The notes: generated by a model from the letters alone, not told the origin. Shown: positions 1 to 9,428, numbered from the stretch's first letter. The stretch is 64,000 nucleotides of DNA from Stenotrophomonas rhizophila (GCF_000661955.1 NZ_CP007597.1:1481605-1545604); one strand, 5' to 3'. Made by a program: numbers and translations.

Positions 1-991
1 CTTTGACTTCGCGTTCAAGCTGGCCAGCAAGCAGATCGTCGCCCCGTCGGCCTTCATCGAGGCGCTGGGCTCTGCCGCGCTGCGTGATGCCGTCAGCGCC
101 TCGGCCGGCAACGCCGTGCTGATTGTCGGTGGCATCGCCGAAAACCATCCGCAGGCTGCTGCGATCCGCGCCGCGGCGCGTGATTTCGCCGCCGCCACCG
201 GTGCCAAGCTGTGCCGTATCCCGCAGGGTGCCAATGCCGTGGGCCTGTCCCGCGCCGGCGTGCTGCCGGCCGGCAAGGACGTCAACGCCATGCTGGCCCA
301 GCCGCGCAAGGCCTATGCCATCTACGGCATCGAGCCGGGCCTGGACTTCGCCGACGCCGCCGCTGCCCGCAAGGCACTGGCCGGTGCGCAGGTGGTGGCC
401 TTCAGCCAGTTCGCCTGTGCCTCCACCCGCGACGTCGCCGACGTGATCCTGCCGATCGGTGCCCTGCCGGAAGTGGACGCCACCCTGACCAACCTCGATG
501 GTCGCGAGCAGTCGGCCCGTGCCGGCGGCAAGCTGCCGGGCGAGGCGCGTGAAGGCTGGCGTGTGCTGCGTGCACTGGGCGGCGAGCTGGCCCTGGCCGG
601 TTTCGAGTTCATCGACCTGGCCGGCCTGCGCGCCAGCCTGGCCCCGGTCAGCGTCACCGTTGCCGCCTCGGCTGCAACGCCGCTGGCAGGCGAGGGTCTG
701 GAAGTGACCTCGACCGCCGCGATCTACCGCACCGATGCGGTGGTCCGTCGCGCCCAGGCGTTGCAGTCGCATCCGCTCAACACCGCGCCGCGCATCGTGC
801 TCAACACCGCCGATGCTGCCCGCCTGCAGTTGGCCGAAGGGCAGATGGCCAAGGTCGGCACCGATGCCGGTCGCGCCACCTTGCCGGTGGTGGTCGACGC
901 CCGCGTCGCCGCGGGTTCGGTCTGGATTGAATCGGGCCACGGTGCAACCGCACCGCTGGGTGCCGCTCGCGTAACGGTGGTGGCTGCATGA
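1..991 (+). CDS. nuoG: NADH-quinone oxidoreductase subunit G, C-terminal part (5' truncated by window)
   Basis: The frame is open from base 2, so the gene starts outside the window; about 329 C-terminal residues are visible. NuoG is the large iron-sulfur subunit of the peripheral arm of complex I. The visible part is the molybdopterin-oxidoreductase-like C-terminal region: a stretch around [17 protein letters not shown] followed by [11 protein letters not shown] resembles the catalytically inactive MopB fold, and it ends in a small beta-rich domain ([12 protein letters not shown], then a [10 protein letters not shown] segment). The N-terminal cluster-binding cysteines are not in view. Its TGA overlaps the nuoH ATG (ATGA), so the two are probably translationally coupled. 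The assignment rests mainly on the nuoH-N genes that follow. Confidence 0.93.
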   Translation, partial: FDFAFKLASKQIVAPSAFIEALGSAALRDAVSASAGNAVLIVGGIAENHPQAAAIRAAARDFAAATGAKLCRIPQGANAVGLSRAGVLPAGKDVNAMLAQPRKAYAIYGIEPGLDFADAAAARKALAGAQVVAFSQFACASTRDVADVILPIGALPEVDATLTNLDGREQSARAGGKLPGEAREGWRVLRALGGELALAGFEFIDLAGLRASLAPVSVTVAASAATPLAGEGLEVTSTAAIYRTDAVVRRAQALQSHPLNTAPRIVLNTADAARLQLAEGQMAKVGTDAGRATLPVVVDARVAAGSVWIESGHGATAPLGAARVTVVAA

Positions 992-2079
992 ACGAATTGC
1001 TGTTGAACGCGGTCGACCCGCTGCACCAGTGGCTGCTGTCACTGGGCGACATCGGCGCGCTGCTCTGGATCATCCTGAAGATCCTGGTGATCGCCATGCC
1101 GGTGATCATCTCGGTGGCGTTCTTCGTGGTCTGGGAACGCAAGCTGATCGGCTGGATGCATGTCCGCCATGGTCCGATGTATGTCGGCATGGGCATCTTC
1201 CAGGCCTTCGCCGACGTCTTCAAACTGCTGTTCAAGGAAATCATCCAGCCGGCCAGCTCGCACAAGGCGATGTTCATCCTTGCGCCGCTGATCACGCTCG
1301 GCCCGGCCTTCGCGGCCTGGTCGGTGATTCCCTTCGACGCCAAGATCGTGCTGTCCAATGCCAATGCCGGCCTGCTGTACCTGCTGGCGATGACCTCGCT
1401 GGGCGTGTACGGCATCATCCTGGCGGGCTGGGCCTCCAACTCCAAGTACGCCTTCCTGGGTGCGATGCGCGCCTCGGCGCAGATGATCAGCTACGAAATC
1501 GCGATGGGCTTTGCCCTGGTCGGCGTGATGATCGCCTCAGGCAGCTTGAACCTGAGCAGCATCGTGATGGCCCAGGCCGGCAGCTCCGGCTTCTTCGACT
1601 GGTTCCTGCTGCCGCTGTTCCCGCTGTTCATCGTGTACTGGGTGTCCGGCGTTGCCGAAACCAACCGCGCGCCGTTCGACGTGGTGGAAGGCGAATCGGA
1701 AATCGTGGCCGGCCACATGGTCGAGTACTCCGGTGGTGCGTTCGCGCTGTTCTTCCTGGCCGAATACGCCAACATGATCCTGATCAGCTTCCTGATCTCG
1801 ATCTTCTTCCTCGGTGGCTGGCTGAGCCCCATCCAGGGCTGGGTCAACGCGGACATCTCGCCGTGGATCGACTGGCTGTGGAAGGGCGGTTGGCCGTGGC
1901 TGCTGCTGAAGGTGTTCTTCTTCGCCAGCGCCTACATCTGGTTCCGTGCCAGCTTCCCGCGCTTCCGTTATGACCAGATCATGCGTCTGGGCTGGAAGGT
2001 CTTCATCCCCCTCACCATCCTCTGGATTGCAGTGACGGCGGTGATGGTGTTCTACGGCGTGATCCAGAAGGGCGTCTAA
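988..2079 (+). CDS. nuoH: NADH-quinone oxidoreductase subunit H
   Basis: Membrane subunit (363 residues, normal length) joining the peripheral arm to the proton-pumping arm of complex I and forming most of the quinone-binding channel. About eight hydrophobic helices are seen. Family signatures visible are [15 protein letters not shown] near the N-terminus and [19 protein letters not shown] in the middle, the acidic cytoplasmic loop implicated in coupling. The ATG overlaps the nuoG stop by four bases. The stop at 2077-2079 is followed directly by the nuoI start region. Ordinary base composition and codon use; no anomalies. Confidence 0.97.
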   Translation: MNELLLNAVDPLHQWLLSLGDIGALLWIILKILVIAMPVIISVAFFVVWERKLIGWMHVRHGPMYVGMGIFQAFADVFKLLFKEIIQPASSHKAMFILAPLITLGPAFAAWSVIPFDAKIVLSNANAGLLYLLAMTSLGVYGIILAGWASNSKYAFLGAMRASAQMISYEIAMGFALVGVMIASGSLNLSSIVMAQAGSSGFFDWFLLPLFPLFIVYWVSGVAETNRAPFDVVEGESEIVAGHMVEYSGGAFALFFLAEYANMILISFLISIFFLGGWLSPIQGWVNADISPWIDWLWKGGWPWLLLKVFFFASAYIWFRASFPRFRYDQIMRLGWKVFIPLTILWIAVTAVMVFYGVIQKGV

Positions 2080-2082
2080 GTG

Positions 2083-2571
2083 ATGAATCGAATTACCCAT
2101 TACTTCAAAAGCCTGCTGCTGCTCGAGCTGCTCGGCGGTCTGTGGTTGACCCTGAAGTACGCCTTCAAGCCCAAGTACACGCTGATGTACCCGATGGAGA
2201 AGTTCCCGCAGTCGCCGCGTTTCCGTGGCCTGCACGCGCTGCGCCGCTACCCCAACGGGGAAGAGCGCTGCATCGCCTGCAAGCTGTGTGAAGCGGTGTG
2301 CCCGGCACTGGCCATCACCATCGATTCGGCCAAGCGCGAGGACGGCAGCCGCCGTACCACCCGTTACGACATCGATCTGTTCAAGTGCATCTTCTGCGGC
2401 TTCTGTGAAGAAAGCTGCCCGGTGGACTCGATCGTCGAGACCCACATCCTCGAGTACCACTTCGAGAATCGTGGCGAGAACATCGTTACCAAGCCGCAGC
2501 TGCTGGCCATCGGGGATCGGCTTGAAGCCGAAATCGCCGAGCGTCGCGCCGCCGATGCCGCTTTCCGCTGA
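2083..2571 (+). CDS. nuoI: NADH-quinone oxidoreductase subunit I (2x 4Fe-4S)
   Basis: Peripheral-arm ferredoxin-like subunit carrying the two tetranuclear clusters (N6a, N6b) that pass electrons toward N2. Counting from the in-frame GTG at 2080, two CxxCxxCxxxC motifs lie at Cys 64/67/70/74 ([11 protein letters not shown]) and Cys 103/106/109/113 ([11 protein letters not shown]). I chose the ATG at 2083 (162 residues, the usual xanthomonad length). The GTG at 2080, abutting the nuoH stop and about 7 bases behind an AAGGG sequence, would add one residue and cannot be excluded. An amphipathic N-terminus ([14 protein letters not shown]) fits membrane-edge docking. Confidence 0.96.
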   Translation: MNRITHYFKSLLLLELLGGLWLTLKYAFKPKYTLMYPMEKFPQSPRFRGLHALRRYPNGEERCIACKLCEAVCPALAITIDSAKREDGSRRTTRYDIDLFKCIFCGFCEESCPVDSIVETHILEYHFENRGENIVTKPQLLAIGDRLEAEIAERRAADAAFR

Positions 2572-2577
2572 GGTCGA

Positions 2578-3237
2578 ATGATGGATTGGGTAAATATCAG
2601 TTTCTGGGTCTTCTCCATCGTGGCGGGCATTTCCGCCGCGGCGGTGATCAGCGTGCGCAATCCGGTCTACGCCGTATTGAACCTGATCCTGACCTTCTTC
2701 TCCGTGGCCTGCATCTGGATCCTGGTCGGCGCTGAGTTCCTCGGCGTGGCCCTGGTGCTGGTGTACGTCGGCGCGGTCATGGTGTTGTTCCTGTTCGTGG
2801 TGATGATGCTCGACATCGATGCCACCAACCTGCGCGAAGGCTGGGTGCGTTACCTGCCGATCGGCCTGGTGGTCGCGGTCACCATGCTGGTGCAGATGCT
2901 GGTGCTGATCGGGGTGAAGGGCAGGGCGGTCAACCCGTTCCCGGCCGACAACGCGGCCGCACTGGCGGCCGACAGCTCCAACATCACCTGGCTGGCCCGC
3001 AGCCTGTTCACCGAATACCTGCTGCCGTTCGAGTTCGCCGCCGTCATCCTGACCGTGGCCGTGGTCGCCGCCGTGATGCTGACCCTGCGTCGCCGCACCG
3101 GCCTGAAGACCCAGAACCCGAGCGAGCAGACCATGGTCAAGGGCAGCGACCGTCTGCGCGTGGTCAAGATGGCTGTCGAAAAGCCGGTGGTCCACACCAA
3201 CACCAAGCCGTCCAGCGACGAGGAGGCAACGCCATGA
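2578..3237 (+). CDS. nuoJ: NADH-quinone oxidoreductase subunit J
   Basis: Membrane-arm subunit (219 residues) next to NuoK and NuoA. Five hydrophobic segments are predicted by eye in residues 1-170, with the conserved [18 protein letters not shown] stretch on the third helix (the pi-bulge helix region in solved complexes). A hydrophilic tail of about 45 residues ([17 protein letters not shown] onward) extends past the last helix. It starts 6 bases after nuoI, and its TGA overlaps the nuoK ATG by four bases (3234-3237). Confidence 0.96.
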   Translation: MMDWVNISFWVFSIVAGISAAAVISVRNPVYAVLNLILTFFSVACIWILVGAEFLGVALVLVYVGAVMVLFLFVVMMLDIDATNLREGWVRYLPIGLVVAVTMLVQMLVLIGVKGRAVNPFPADNAAALAADSSNITWLARSLFTEYLLPFEFAAVILTVAVVAAVMLTLRRRTGLKTQNPSEQTMVKGSDRLRVVKMAVEKPVVHTNTKPSSDEEATP

Positions 3238-3539
3238 TCACCCTCGGCCATATCCTGGCACTGGGCGCGCTGCTGTTCTGCATCAGCCTCGCCGGCATCT
3301 TCCTCAACCGCAAGAACATCATCGTGCTGCTGATGTCGGTCGAGCTGATGCTGCTGTCGGTCAACATCAATTTCGTCGGGTTCTCGCGGGAACTGGGTGA
3401 CACGGCCGGCCAGCTGTTCGTGTTCTTCATCCTCACCGTTGCCGCGGCCGAGGCCGCGATCGGTCTCGCGATCCTGGTAACCCTGTTCCGTAATCGCCGC
3501 ACCATCAATGTCGGCGAAGTCGACTCGCTGAAGGGCTGA
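3234..3539 (+). CDS. nuoK: NADH-quinone oxidoreductase subunit K
   Basis: Small three-helix MrpC-like membrane subunit of complex I (101 residues, the standard size). The glutamates expected in the proton path are visible in [14 protein letters not shown] and in the third helix [14 protein letters not shown]. The start overlaps the nuoJ stop (ATGA), implying coupled translation, and nuoL follows after 7 bases. Nothing unusual in composition or length. Confidence 0.97.
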   Translation: MITLGHILALGALLFCISLAGIFLNRKNIIVLLMSVELMLLSVNINFVGFSRELGDTAGQLFVFFILTVAAAEAAIGLAILVTLFRNRRTINVGEVDSLKG

Positions 3540-3546
3540 TCCGTAG

Positions 3547-5751
3547 ATGGAAATCACTCTCTCCAAGAGTCTGTTGATCGCAGTGGTGCTTGCACCGCTG
3601 ATCGGCAGCATCATCGCTGGCCTGTTCGGCCGGCAGGTCGGTCGCATCGGCGCACAGACGGTCACCATCCTGGGTGTCGGCGCCAGCTGCATCATGTCCA
3701 GCTACGTGCTGTACATGCTGCTGTGGGGCGGCGCACAGCCGTACAACGAGAACATCTATACGTTCTTCGAAGTCGGCCAGTACTCGGCGCATGTCGGTTT
3801 CATGATCGACAAGCTGACCGCCATGATGATGGTCGTGGTGACCTTCGTGTCGTTCCTGGTGCACGTCTACACCATCGGCTACATGCAGGATGACCCGGGC
3901 TACCAGCGGTTCTTCAGCTACATCTCGCTGTTCACCTTCTCCATGCTCACCCTGGTGATGAGCAACAACTTCCTGCAGCTGTTCTTCGGCTGGGAAGCAG
4001 TGGGCCTGGTGTCGTACCTGCTGATCGGTTTCTGGTTCAAGCGCCCGACCGCGATCTTCGCCAACATGAAGGCGTTCCTGGTCAACCGCGTGGGTGACTT
4101 CGGCTTCATCCTGGGCATCGCCGGCGTGTTGTGGGTGTTCGGTTCGCTGGACTACGCCACCGTGTTCGCCAATGCGCCGATCCTGGGCAGCCCGCAGGCA
4201 CAGATGCAGATCTGGTCCGGCGCGATCACCCTGTTCGGCACCTCGTTCCAGGTGCTGGACGCCCCGGTGATCTGGTCCATCGCCACCATCATCTGCATCT
4301 GCCTGTTCATCGGTGCAATGGGCAAGTCCGCCCAGGTGCCGCTGCACGTGTGGCTGCCGGACTCGATGGAAGGCCCGACCCCGATCTCGGCCCTGATCCA
4401 CGCCGCGACGATGGTGACCGCGGGTATCTTCATGGTCACCCGCATGTCGCCGCTGTTCGAGCTGTCGCAGACCGCGCTGAACTTCGTGCTGTTCATCGGT
4501 GCCACCACCGCGTTCTTCACCGGCCTGATCGGCATCGTGCAGAACGACATCAAGCGCGTCGTCGCGTATTCCACGCTGTCCCAGCTGGGCTACATGACCG
4601 TGGCGCTGGGTGTGTCGGCCTATTCGGCGGCCGTGTTCCACCTGATGACCCACGCCTTCTTCAAGGCGCTGCTGTTCCTGGGTGCCGGCTCGGTCATCAT
4701 CGCGATGCACCACGAGCAGGACATGCGCAAGATGGGCGGCCTGCGCAAGTACATGCCGATCACCTTCGTGACCATGTGGATCGGCACGCTGGCCCTGGTG
4801 GGTACGCCGTTCTTCTCCGGCTTCTACTCCAAGGACACCATCATCGAGGCGGCGCAGCACCACGCGCACGTGTCGCATAGCTGGGTGGCCACCTACGGCT
4901 ACTGGGCGGTGCTGGGCGGCGTCATCGTGACCAGCTTCTACAGCTTCCGTCTGCTGTTCCTGACCTTCCATGGCAAGGAGCGCTTCCGCGATGCGCATGA
5001 CGATCACGCCCATGGCCATGACGATCACCATGCCGACGCGCATGCGGTCGATGCCCACGCTGCCGATGCCCACCACGGTGACGCGCACCATGACGACCAC
5101 GGTCATGGCCACGGTCCGCATGAGCCGCACGAAACCCCGTGGGTGGTGACGCTGCCGCTGATCCTGCTGGCGATCCCCTCGATTGTGATCGGCTTCTTCG
5201 GCATCGGTCCGATGCTGTACGGCACGGACTGGAAGGGCGCGCATGCCGAGCACGCGATCCCGGGCCAGGTCCATTCGTTCTTCACCGGCATCGTTGATTT
5301 CTACGTCCCGTCGCGCGACACCATTGGCGCGCTGGCCGAAGAGTTCCACGGCCCGGTTGCGTTCGCGCTGCACGGCATGATGGCCCCGGCCTTCTTCCTG
5401 ACCGTGGCCGGCTTCCTGCTGGCGGTGCTGTTCTACCTGTGGAAGCCGGAGCTGGCGGGCAAGGCCCGCACGACCTTCGCGCCGCTGGTATCGGTGCTGG
5501 AGAACAAGTACGGCTTCGACAAGCTGTGGATCGGCGGCTTCGCCGGTGGCGGCATCAAGCTGGGTAAGGTTTCGCGCGCGATCGACACGAACATCGTCGA
5601 TGGTGTGGTGGTCAACGGTTCGGCTCGCCTGATCGATCTGGCGGCCAACCTGCTGCGTCGCACCCAATCCGGTTTCCTCTATCACTACGCCTTCGCGATG
5701 ATCATCGGCCTGATTGCCCTTCTGGGCGTCCTGATGCATTACCTGCGTTGA
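3547..5751 (+). CDS. nuoL: NADH-quinone oxidoreductase subunit L, with His-rich loop
   Basis: Distal antiporter-like proton-pumping subunit (734 residues; the E. coli protein is about 613). Antiporter-family signatures are visible: FFGWEAVGLVSYLLIGFW, MGKSAQVPLHVWLPDSMEGP with its helix-breaking proline, and HAATMVTAGIFMVTR. The C-terminal region contains the lateral-helix part and a final hydrophobic segment ending LIALLGVLMHYLR. The extra length is largely a loop at about residues 480-530 made almost only of His, Asp, Ala and Gly (for example HGHDDHHADAHAVDAHAADA). It sits between predicted helices, so it should be solvent-exposed; metal binding is only an inference. Confidence 0.96.
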   Translation: MEITLSKSLLIAVVLAPLIGSIIAGLFGRQVGRIGAQTVTILGVGASCIMSSYVLYMLLWGGAQPYNENIYTFFEVGQYSAHVGFMIDKLTAMMMVVVTFVSFLVHVYTIGYMQDDPGYQRFFSYISLFTFSMLTLVMSNNFLQLFFGWEAVGLVSYLLIGFWFKRPTAIFANMKAFLVNRVGDFGFILGIAGVLWVFGSLDYATVFANAPILGSPQAQMQIWSGAITLFGTSFQVLDAPVIWSIATIICICLFIGAMGKSAQVPLHVWLPDSMEGPTPISALIHAATMVTAGIFMVTRMSPLFELSQTALNFVLFIGATTAFFTGLIGIVQNDIKRVVAYSTLSQLGYMTVALGVSAYSAAVFHLMTHAFFKALLFLGAGSVIIAMHHEQDMRKMGGLRKYMPITFVTMWIGTLALVGTPFFSGFYSKDTIIEAAQHHAHVSHSWVATYGYWAVLGGVIVTSFYSFRLLFLTFHGKERFRDAHDDHAHGHDDHHADAHAVDAHAADAHHGDAHHDDHGHGHGPHEPHETPWVVTLPLILLAIPSIVIGFFGIGPMLYGTDWKGAHAEHAIPGQVHSFFTGIVDFYVPSRDTIGALAEEFHGPVAFALHGMMAPAFFLTVAGFLLAVLFYLWKPELAGKARTTFAPLVSVLENKYGFDKLWIGGFAGGGIKLGKVSRAIDTNIVDGVVVNGSARLIDLAANLLRRTQSGFLYHYAFAMIIGLIALLGVLMHYLR

Positions 5752-5774
5752 TGACCTGTACGGAATAAGAAGAC

Positions 5775-7283
5775 GTGTCGAACTGGCCCCTACTCAGTGT
5801 TCTCATCTGGCTGCCGATCCTCGGCGGTGCCTTGATCCTTGCCATCCGTGACGCCCAAACCGCCCGCTGGGCGTCGCTGGGCGTAGCGGTGCTGACCTTC
5901 GTGGCCAGCCTGTCGCTGCTCAGCGGCTACGACGTGGGGAACGACGCGCTGCAGTTCGTCGAAACCCGCGCCTGGATCCCCGCCTACAAGATCGGCTACA
6001 ACCTGGGCGTGGACGGCATCGCGATCGCGCTGATCCTGCTGACCACGCTGGTGTCGGTGCTGGCCCTGATCGGCGCCTGGAGCGCCATCGACAAGCGCGT
6101 CAACCAGTACGTGGCCGCCTTCCTGATCCTGGAAGGCGTCACGGTGGGCATCTTCGCGGCAACCGACGCGATGCTGTTCTACGTGTTCTTCGAAGCCATG
6201 CTGATCCCGATGTTCCTGATCATCGGTGTCTGGGGTGGTCCGCGCCGCATCTACGCCGCGCTGAAGTTCTTCCTGTACACCTTCCTCGGCTCGGTGCTGA
6301 TGCTGGTGGCCCTGATCTACCTGTACCTGAAGGGCGGCAGCTTCCAGCTGGCCGACCTGTACCAGCTGCAGCTGTCGGGCAAGGAACAGACCTGGATCTT
6401 CTTCGCCTTCCTGATCGCCTTCGCGGTCAAGGTGCCGATGTTCCCGGTGCACACCTGGCTGCCGGACGCCCACGTGGAAGCGCCCACCGCCGGTTCGGTG
6501 ATCCTGGCCGCCATCGCCCTGAAGATCGGTGGCTACGGCTTCCTGCGCTTCAACCTGCCGATCGTCCCGGACGCATCGCAGGAATGGGCCTGGCTGGTGA
6601 TCACGCTGTCGCTGATCGCGGTGATCTACGTCGGCCTGGTCGCCTTGGTCCAGGACGACATGAAGAAGCTGATCGCCTATTCGTCGATCGCGCACATGGG
6701 CTTTGTCACCCTCGGCACCTTCATCGCGCTGTGGCTGGTACGTGACGCCGGCAACCCGGACGCGGCCCGCCTGGGCCTGCAGGGCGCCATGGTGCAGATG
6801 ATTTCGCACGGCTTCGTGTCCGGTGCGATGTTCTCCTGCGTCGGCGTGCTGTACGACCGCATGCACAGCCGCCGCATCGCCGATTACGGCGGCGTGGTCA
6901 ATGTGATGCCGTGGTTCGCCACCTTCGCCATGTTGTTCTTCATGGCCAATGCCGGCCTGCCGGGTACCAGCGGTTTCGTCGGTGAGTTCATGATCATCAT
7001 GGCCAGCTTCCAGCGCAATCCGTGGCTGGCCCTGGGTGCGGCAAGCACCCTGGTGATCACGGCGGCCTATACGTTGTGGTTGTACAAGCGCGTGTTCTTC
7101 GGTGAAGTGGCCAATGCCCATGTCGCCGAACTGAAGGACATCAACGGTCGCGAATGGCTGGTGTTGGGTGTATTTGCCGTGGGCACGCTTGCCCTGGGCC
7201 TGTACCCCAAGCCGCTGACCGACCTGATGGAGCCCTCGATCGCGAAGCTGGCGATGCAGATCGCATCCAGCAAGCTGCTGTAA
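5775..7283 (+). CDS. nuoM: NADH-quinone oxidoreductase subunit M
   Basis: Antiporter-like membrane-arm subunit (502 residues, normal). Visible signatures are FYVFFEAMLIPMFLIIGVWG, carrying the essential helix-5 glutamate, FAVKVPMFPVHTWLPDAHVE with the pumping lysine, and the discontinuous-helix segment KKLIAYSSIAHMGFV. About 14 hydrophobic segments are seen. The start codon is a GTG preceded by GGAATAAGAAGA, 23 bases after nuoL. nuoN follows after 36 bases, so the gene order L-M-N is the standard one. Confidence 0.96.
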   Translation: MSNWPLLSVLIWLPILGGALILAIRDAQTARWASLGVAVLTFVASLSLLSGYDVGNDALQFVETRAWIPAYKIGYNLGVDGIAIALILLTTLVSVLALIGAWSAIDKRVNQYVAAFLILEGVTVGIFAATDAMLFYVFFEAMLIPMFLIIGVWGGPRRIYAALKFFLYTFLGSVLMLVALIYLYLKGGSFQLADLYQLQLSGKEQTWIFFAFLIAFAVKVPMFPVHTWLPDAHVEAPTAGSVILAAIALKIGGYGFLRFNLPIVPDASQEWAWLVITLSLIAVIYVGLVALVQDDMKKLIAYSSIAHMGFVTLGTFIALWLVRDAGNPDAARLGLQGAMVQMISHGFVSGAMFSCVGVLYDRMHSRRIADYGGVVNVMPWFATFAMLFFMANAGLPGTSGFVGEFMIIMASFQRNPWLALGAASTLVITAAYTLWLYKRVFFGEVANAHVAELKDINGREWLVLGVFAVGTLALGLYPKPLTDLMEPSIAKLAMQIASSKLL

Positions 7284-7319
7284 TCGGGCCGTCGAGAGTA
7301 TTGATTCCAGGATTTGATG

Positions 7320-8780
7320 ATGACCACCTCGCCGCTGTTGCCGTTGACCGCCGCCGACCTGCCGCCGCTCGCTCCCGAGCTGGTGCTGATTGGTAGTGCG
7401 TTCGCCCTGTTGATCCTGGATCTGTTCATCAGTGAGAAGAACAAGATCTGGACCCACCTGCTGTCGGTTGCCGCGCTGGCCGCGGTGCTGTTCATGCTCG
7501 CCACCGGAGTGGGCGGGCAGGGCGAGGTCTTCCACGGCATGTTCGTCCGCGATACCGCGGCGGACGTGATGAAGACCGTGATCGTGTTGTGCAGTGGCCT
7601 GACCCTGGTCTACGGCTGGAGCTACCTGCGCGAGCGCAAGCTGTACCAGGGCGAGATTCCGGTGCTGATCCTGTTCGGCACCGCCGGCATGATGATCCTG
7701 GTGTCGGCCGGCAGCCTGCTGATGGTGTACCTGGGCCTGGAACTGCTGGCCCTGTGTTCGTATGCACTGGTGGCCAGCAACCGTGAGAACGGCTTGGCCT
7801 CCGAAGCGGCGATGAAGTACATCGTGCTGGGTTCGCTGGCCTCGGGCCTGCTGCTGTACGGCATGTCGCTGATCTACGGCGCCACCGGTTCGCTGCACCT
7901 GGACGTCATCCACGCCGCCATTCCGCATTCGGAAGAGCGCGTGCTGCTGCTGACCGGCGCGGTGTTCATGATTGCCGGCGTGGCCTTCAAGCTGGGCGCG
8001 GCACCGTTCCACATGTGGCTGCCCGACGTGTACCAGGGCGCACCGGCCCCGATCGCGCTGTTCATCAGCTCGGCACCGAAGCTGGCCGCGTTCGGCATGG
8101 CTTACCGCCTGCTGGAAGTGGGCGTGGGTCCGCTGTCGGACGAGTGGAAGTACCTGATCGGCGGTCTGGCGGCGCTGTCGCTGGTGATCGGCAACCTGAT
8201 GGCGATCGCGCAGACCAACCTGAAACGCATGCTGGCGTACTCGACGGTGTCGCACATCGGCTTCCTGCTGCTGGGCATTGCCGGTGGTGGCGAGCAGGGT
8301 TATGCGGCGGCGCTGTTCTATGCACTGAGCTACGCGATCATGTCGACCGCCGGCTTCGGCGCGATCATCGCGCTGTCGCGCAGCGGCTTTGAAGCCGAGA
8401 ACATCGACGACTTCAAGGGTCTGAATGCCCGCAACCCGTGGATGGCCGGCCTGGTGCTGTGCATCATGGCGTCGATGGCCGGTATTCCGCCGTTCCTGGG
8501 CTTCTGGACCAAGCTGGCGGTGCTGGGCGCGGCGATCAACGGCGGCATGCTGTGGTTGGCGATCCTGGGCGTGCTGTGCGCGGTGGTGGGTTGCTTCTAC
8601 TACCTGCGTGTCATCAAGGTCATGTACTTCGATGAGCCGGTGGGCGAGCCGCTGCCGGCCAACAACGACCGCGTGCTGGGCGTGGTGCTGGGCGTGAATG
8701 CCTTGGCGCTGCTGGCCTTGGGCCTGTCGTGGAACCCGATCATGGTGTGGTGCCAGCAGGCATTTGCACATCTTGCGTAA
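7320..8780 (+). CDS. nuoN: NADH-quinone oxidoreductase subunit N (last nuo gene)
   Basis: Third antiporter-like subunit of the membrane arm (486 residues from this start). Signatures: YLGLELLALCSYALVA (helix-5 glutamate), FKLGAAPFHMWLPDVYQGAP and LKRMLAYSTVSHIGFLLLG. Three starts are possible in a row: TTG 7314, ATG 7317 and ATG 7320. I prefer 7320 because the AGGA at 7309-7312 then lies 7 bases upstream. The stop is followed by an AT-rich stretch leading to the first initiator tRNA; I see no clear terminator hairpin, so read-through into the tRNA is possible. Confidence 0.95.
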   Translation: MTTSPLLPLTAADLPPLAPELVLIGSAFALLILDLFISEKNKIWTHLLSVAALAAVLFMLATGVGGQGEVFHGMFVRDTAADVMKTVIVLCSGLTLVYGWSYLRERKLYQGEIPVLILFGTAGMMILVSAGSLLMVYLGLELLALCSYALVASNRENGLASEAAMKYIVLGSLASGLLLYGMSLIYGATGSLHLDVIHAAIPHSEERVLLLTGAVFMIAGVAFKLGAAPFHMWLPDVYQGAPAPIALFISSAPKLAAFGMAYRLLEVGVGPLSDEWKYLIGGLAALSLVIGNLMAIAQTNLKRMLAYSTVSHIGFLLLGIAGGGEQGYAAALFYALSYAIMSTAGFGAIIALSRSGFEAENIDDFKGLNARNPWMAGLVLCIMASMAGIPPFLGFWTKLAVLGAAINGGMLWLAILGVLCAVVGCFYYLRVIKVMYFDEPVGEPLPANNDRVLGVVLGVNALALLALGLSWNPIMVWCQQAFAHLA

Positions 8781-8808
8781 AAAACGATACAAAACTGCGC
8801 AAATCGTG

Positions 8809-8814
8809 TAATAT
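8809..8814 (+). promoter_or_regulatory. possible -10 box upstream of the initiator tRNA
   Basis: TAATAT sits in the unusually AT-rich 8776-8820 stretch between nuoN and the tRNA. No good -35 is found 16-18 bases upstream, so this is a weak call. If used, transcription would begin about 85 bases before the tRNA. Confidence 0.3.
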
Positions 8815-8905
8815 TCGTTTCCTGAGTTGTTGCTGCAGCGGTTTCGCCAGAAGATCGTTGCAAGGTACCCACCGTTGGTTGGTACACCGGCTCATCCGCT
8901 TTTGA

Positions 8906-8982
8906 TGCGGGGTGGAGCAGTCTGGCAGCTCGTCGGGCTCATAACCCGAAGGTCGCAGGTTCAAATCCTGCCCCCGCTACCA
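8906..8982 (+). tRNA. initiator tRNA-fMet (CAT), copy 1
   Basis: A 77-base cloverleaf with encoded CCA. The anticodon loop is CTCATAA, giving CAU. Two initiator hallmarks are visible: the 1-72 position is a T-T mismatch rather than a pair, and three consecutive G-C pairs (GGG/CCC) flank the anticodon loop. The T-arm contains GGTTCAAATCC. It lies between nuoN and rimP, matching the metY-rimP arrangement known in E. coli. An identical gene lies 382 bases downstream. Confidence 0.97.
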
Positions 8983-9020
8983 TATAGCTCCGGTGCAAGC
9001 CGGAGACAGTGGACGAATCA

Positions 9021-9049
9021 AGCGACTCCGGAAACGGGGTCGCTTTTTT
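9021..9049 (+). terminator. intrinsic terminator of tRNA-fMet copy 1
   Basis: The stem AGCGACTCCG / CGGGGTCGCT (one G-U pair) with a GAAA tetraloop is followed by TTTTTC. Nearly the same hairpin follows copy 2, so tRNA and terminator were duplicated together. Confidence 0.9.
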
Positions 9050-9071
9050 CGTTGTATGCCCAGGGCGTTGG

Positions 9072-9129
9072 CCGGCTGCTCCGGCTGCTCCGGCTGCTCC
9101 GGCTGCTCCGGCTGCTCCGGCTGCTCCGG
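9072..9129 (+). repeat. tandem 9-mer repeat (CCGGCTGCT)x6.4
   Basis: Six perfect contiguous copies of CCGGCTGCT plus CCGG, followed by two copies of an ACGTTTCGG-like 9-mer. It lies in the spacer between the two tRNA genes and codes for nothing convincing. Perfect copies suggest recent slippage expansion. Confidence 0.9.
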
Positions 9130-9146
9130 ACGTTTCGGACGTTTCG

Positions 9147-9171
9147 GTAGAGCCGACTGTCAGTCGGCTGC
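9147..9171 (+). repeat. SMAG/REP-type palindrome
   Basis: Begins GTAGAGCCGACTG and folds back to CAGTCGGCTGC. It matches the GTAG-ended short palindrome family reported in Stenotrophomonas (SMAG elements). Intergenic. Confidence 0.8.
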
Positions 9172-9185
9172 TTCGCACGTTGCGG

Positions 9186-9210
9186 GTAGAGCCGACCGTT
9201 GGTCGGCTGC
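9186..9210 (+). repeat. SMAG/REP-type palindrome
   Basis: Begins GTAGAGCCGACC and ends GGTCGGCTGC, the commonest version of this repeat in the window. It is 14 bases after the previous copy, same orientation, forming a REP doublet between the two tRNA genes. Confidence 0.85.
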
Positions 9211-9287
9211 CTTTCCTGGACGCCGGGCGATATGTTTCACCAAGGGGTTGCACGGGAATGAAAACTCCCTTACAATTCCGCTTCTGC

Positions 9288-9364
9288 TGCGGGGTGGAGC
9301 AGTCTGGCAGCTCGTCGGGCTCATAACCCGAAGGTCGCAGGTTCAAATCCTGCCCCCGCTACCA
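9288..9364 (+). tRNA. initiator tRNA-fMet (CAT), copy 2
   Basis: Sequence-identical to the gene at 8906 over all 77 bases including CCA: the same T-T mismatch at 1-72, three G-C pairs under the anticodon loop and CAT anticodon. The flanks differ upstream, but the terminator downstream is shared. Confidence 0.97.
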
Positions 9365-9399
9365 CAGAAAATCTGCAGTGCAGATGCAGTAGACGAAGA

Positions 9400-9428
9400 A
9401 GCGATTCCGGAAACGGGGTCGCTTTTTT
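9400..9428 (+). terminator. intrinsic terminator of tRNA-fMet copy 2
   Basis: The stem AGCGATTCCG / CGGGGTCGCT with GAAA loop is followed by TTTTTC. Near copy of the hairpin at 9021-9049. Confidence 0.9.

Noticed and set aside
5790..8792. A 1000-codon open frame antisense to nuoM/nuoN
   Set aside because: High GC and biased codons of the true genes leave the opposite strand free of stops; the product is dominated by His/Gln/Arg with no domain and spans two real genes.
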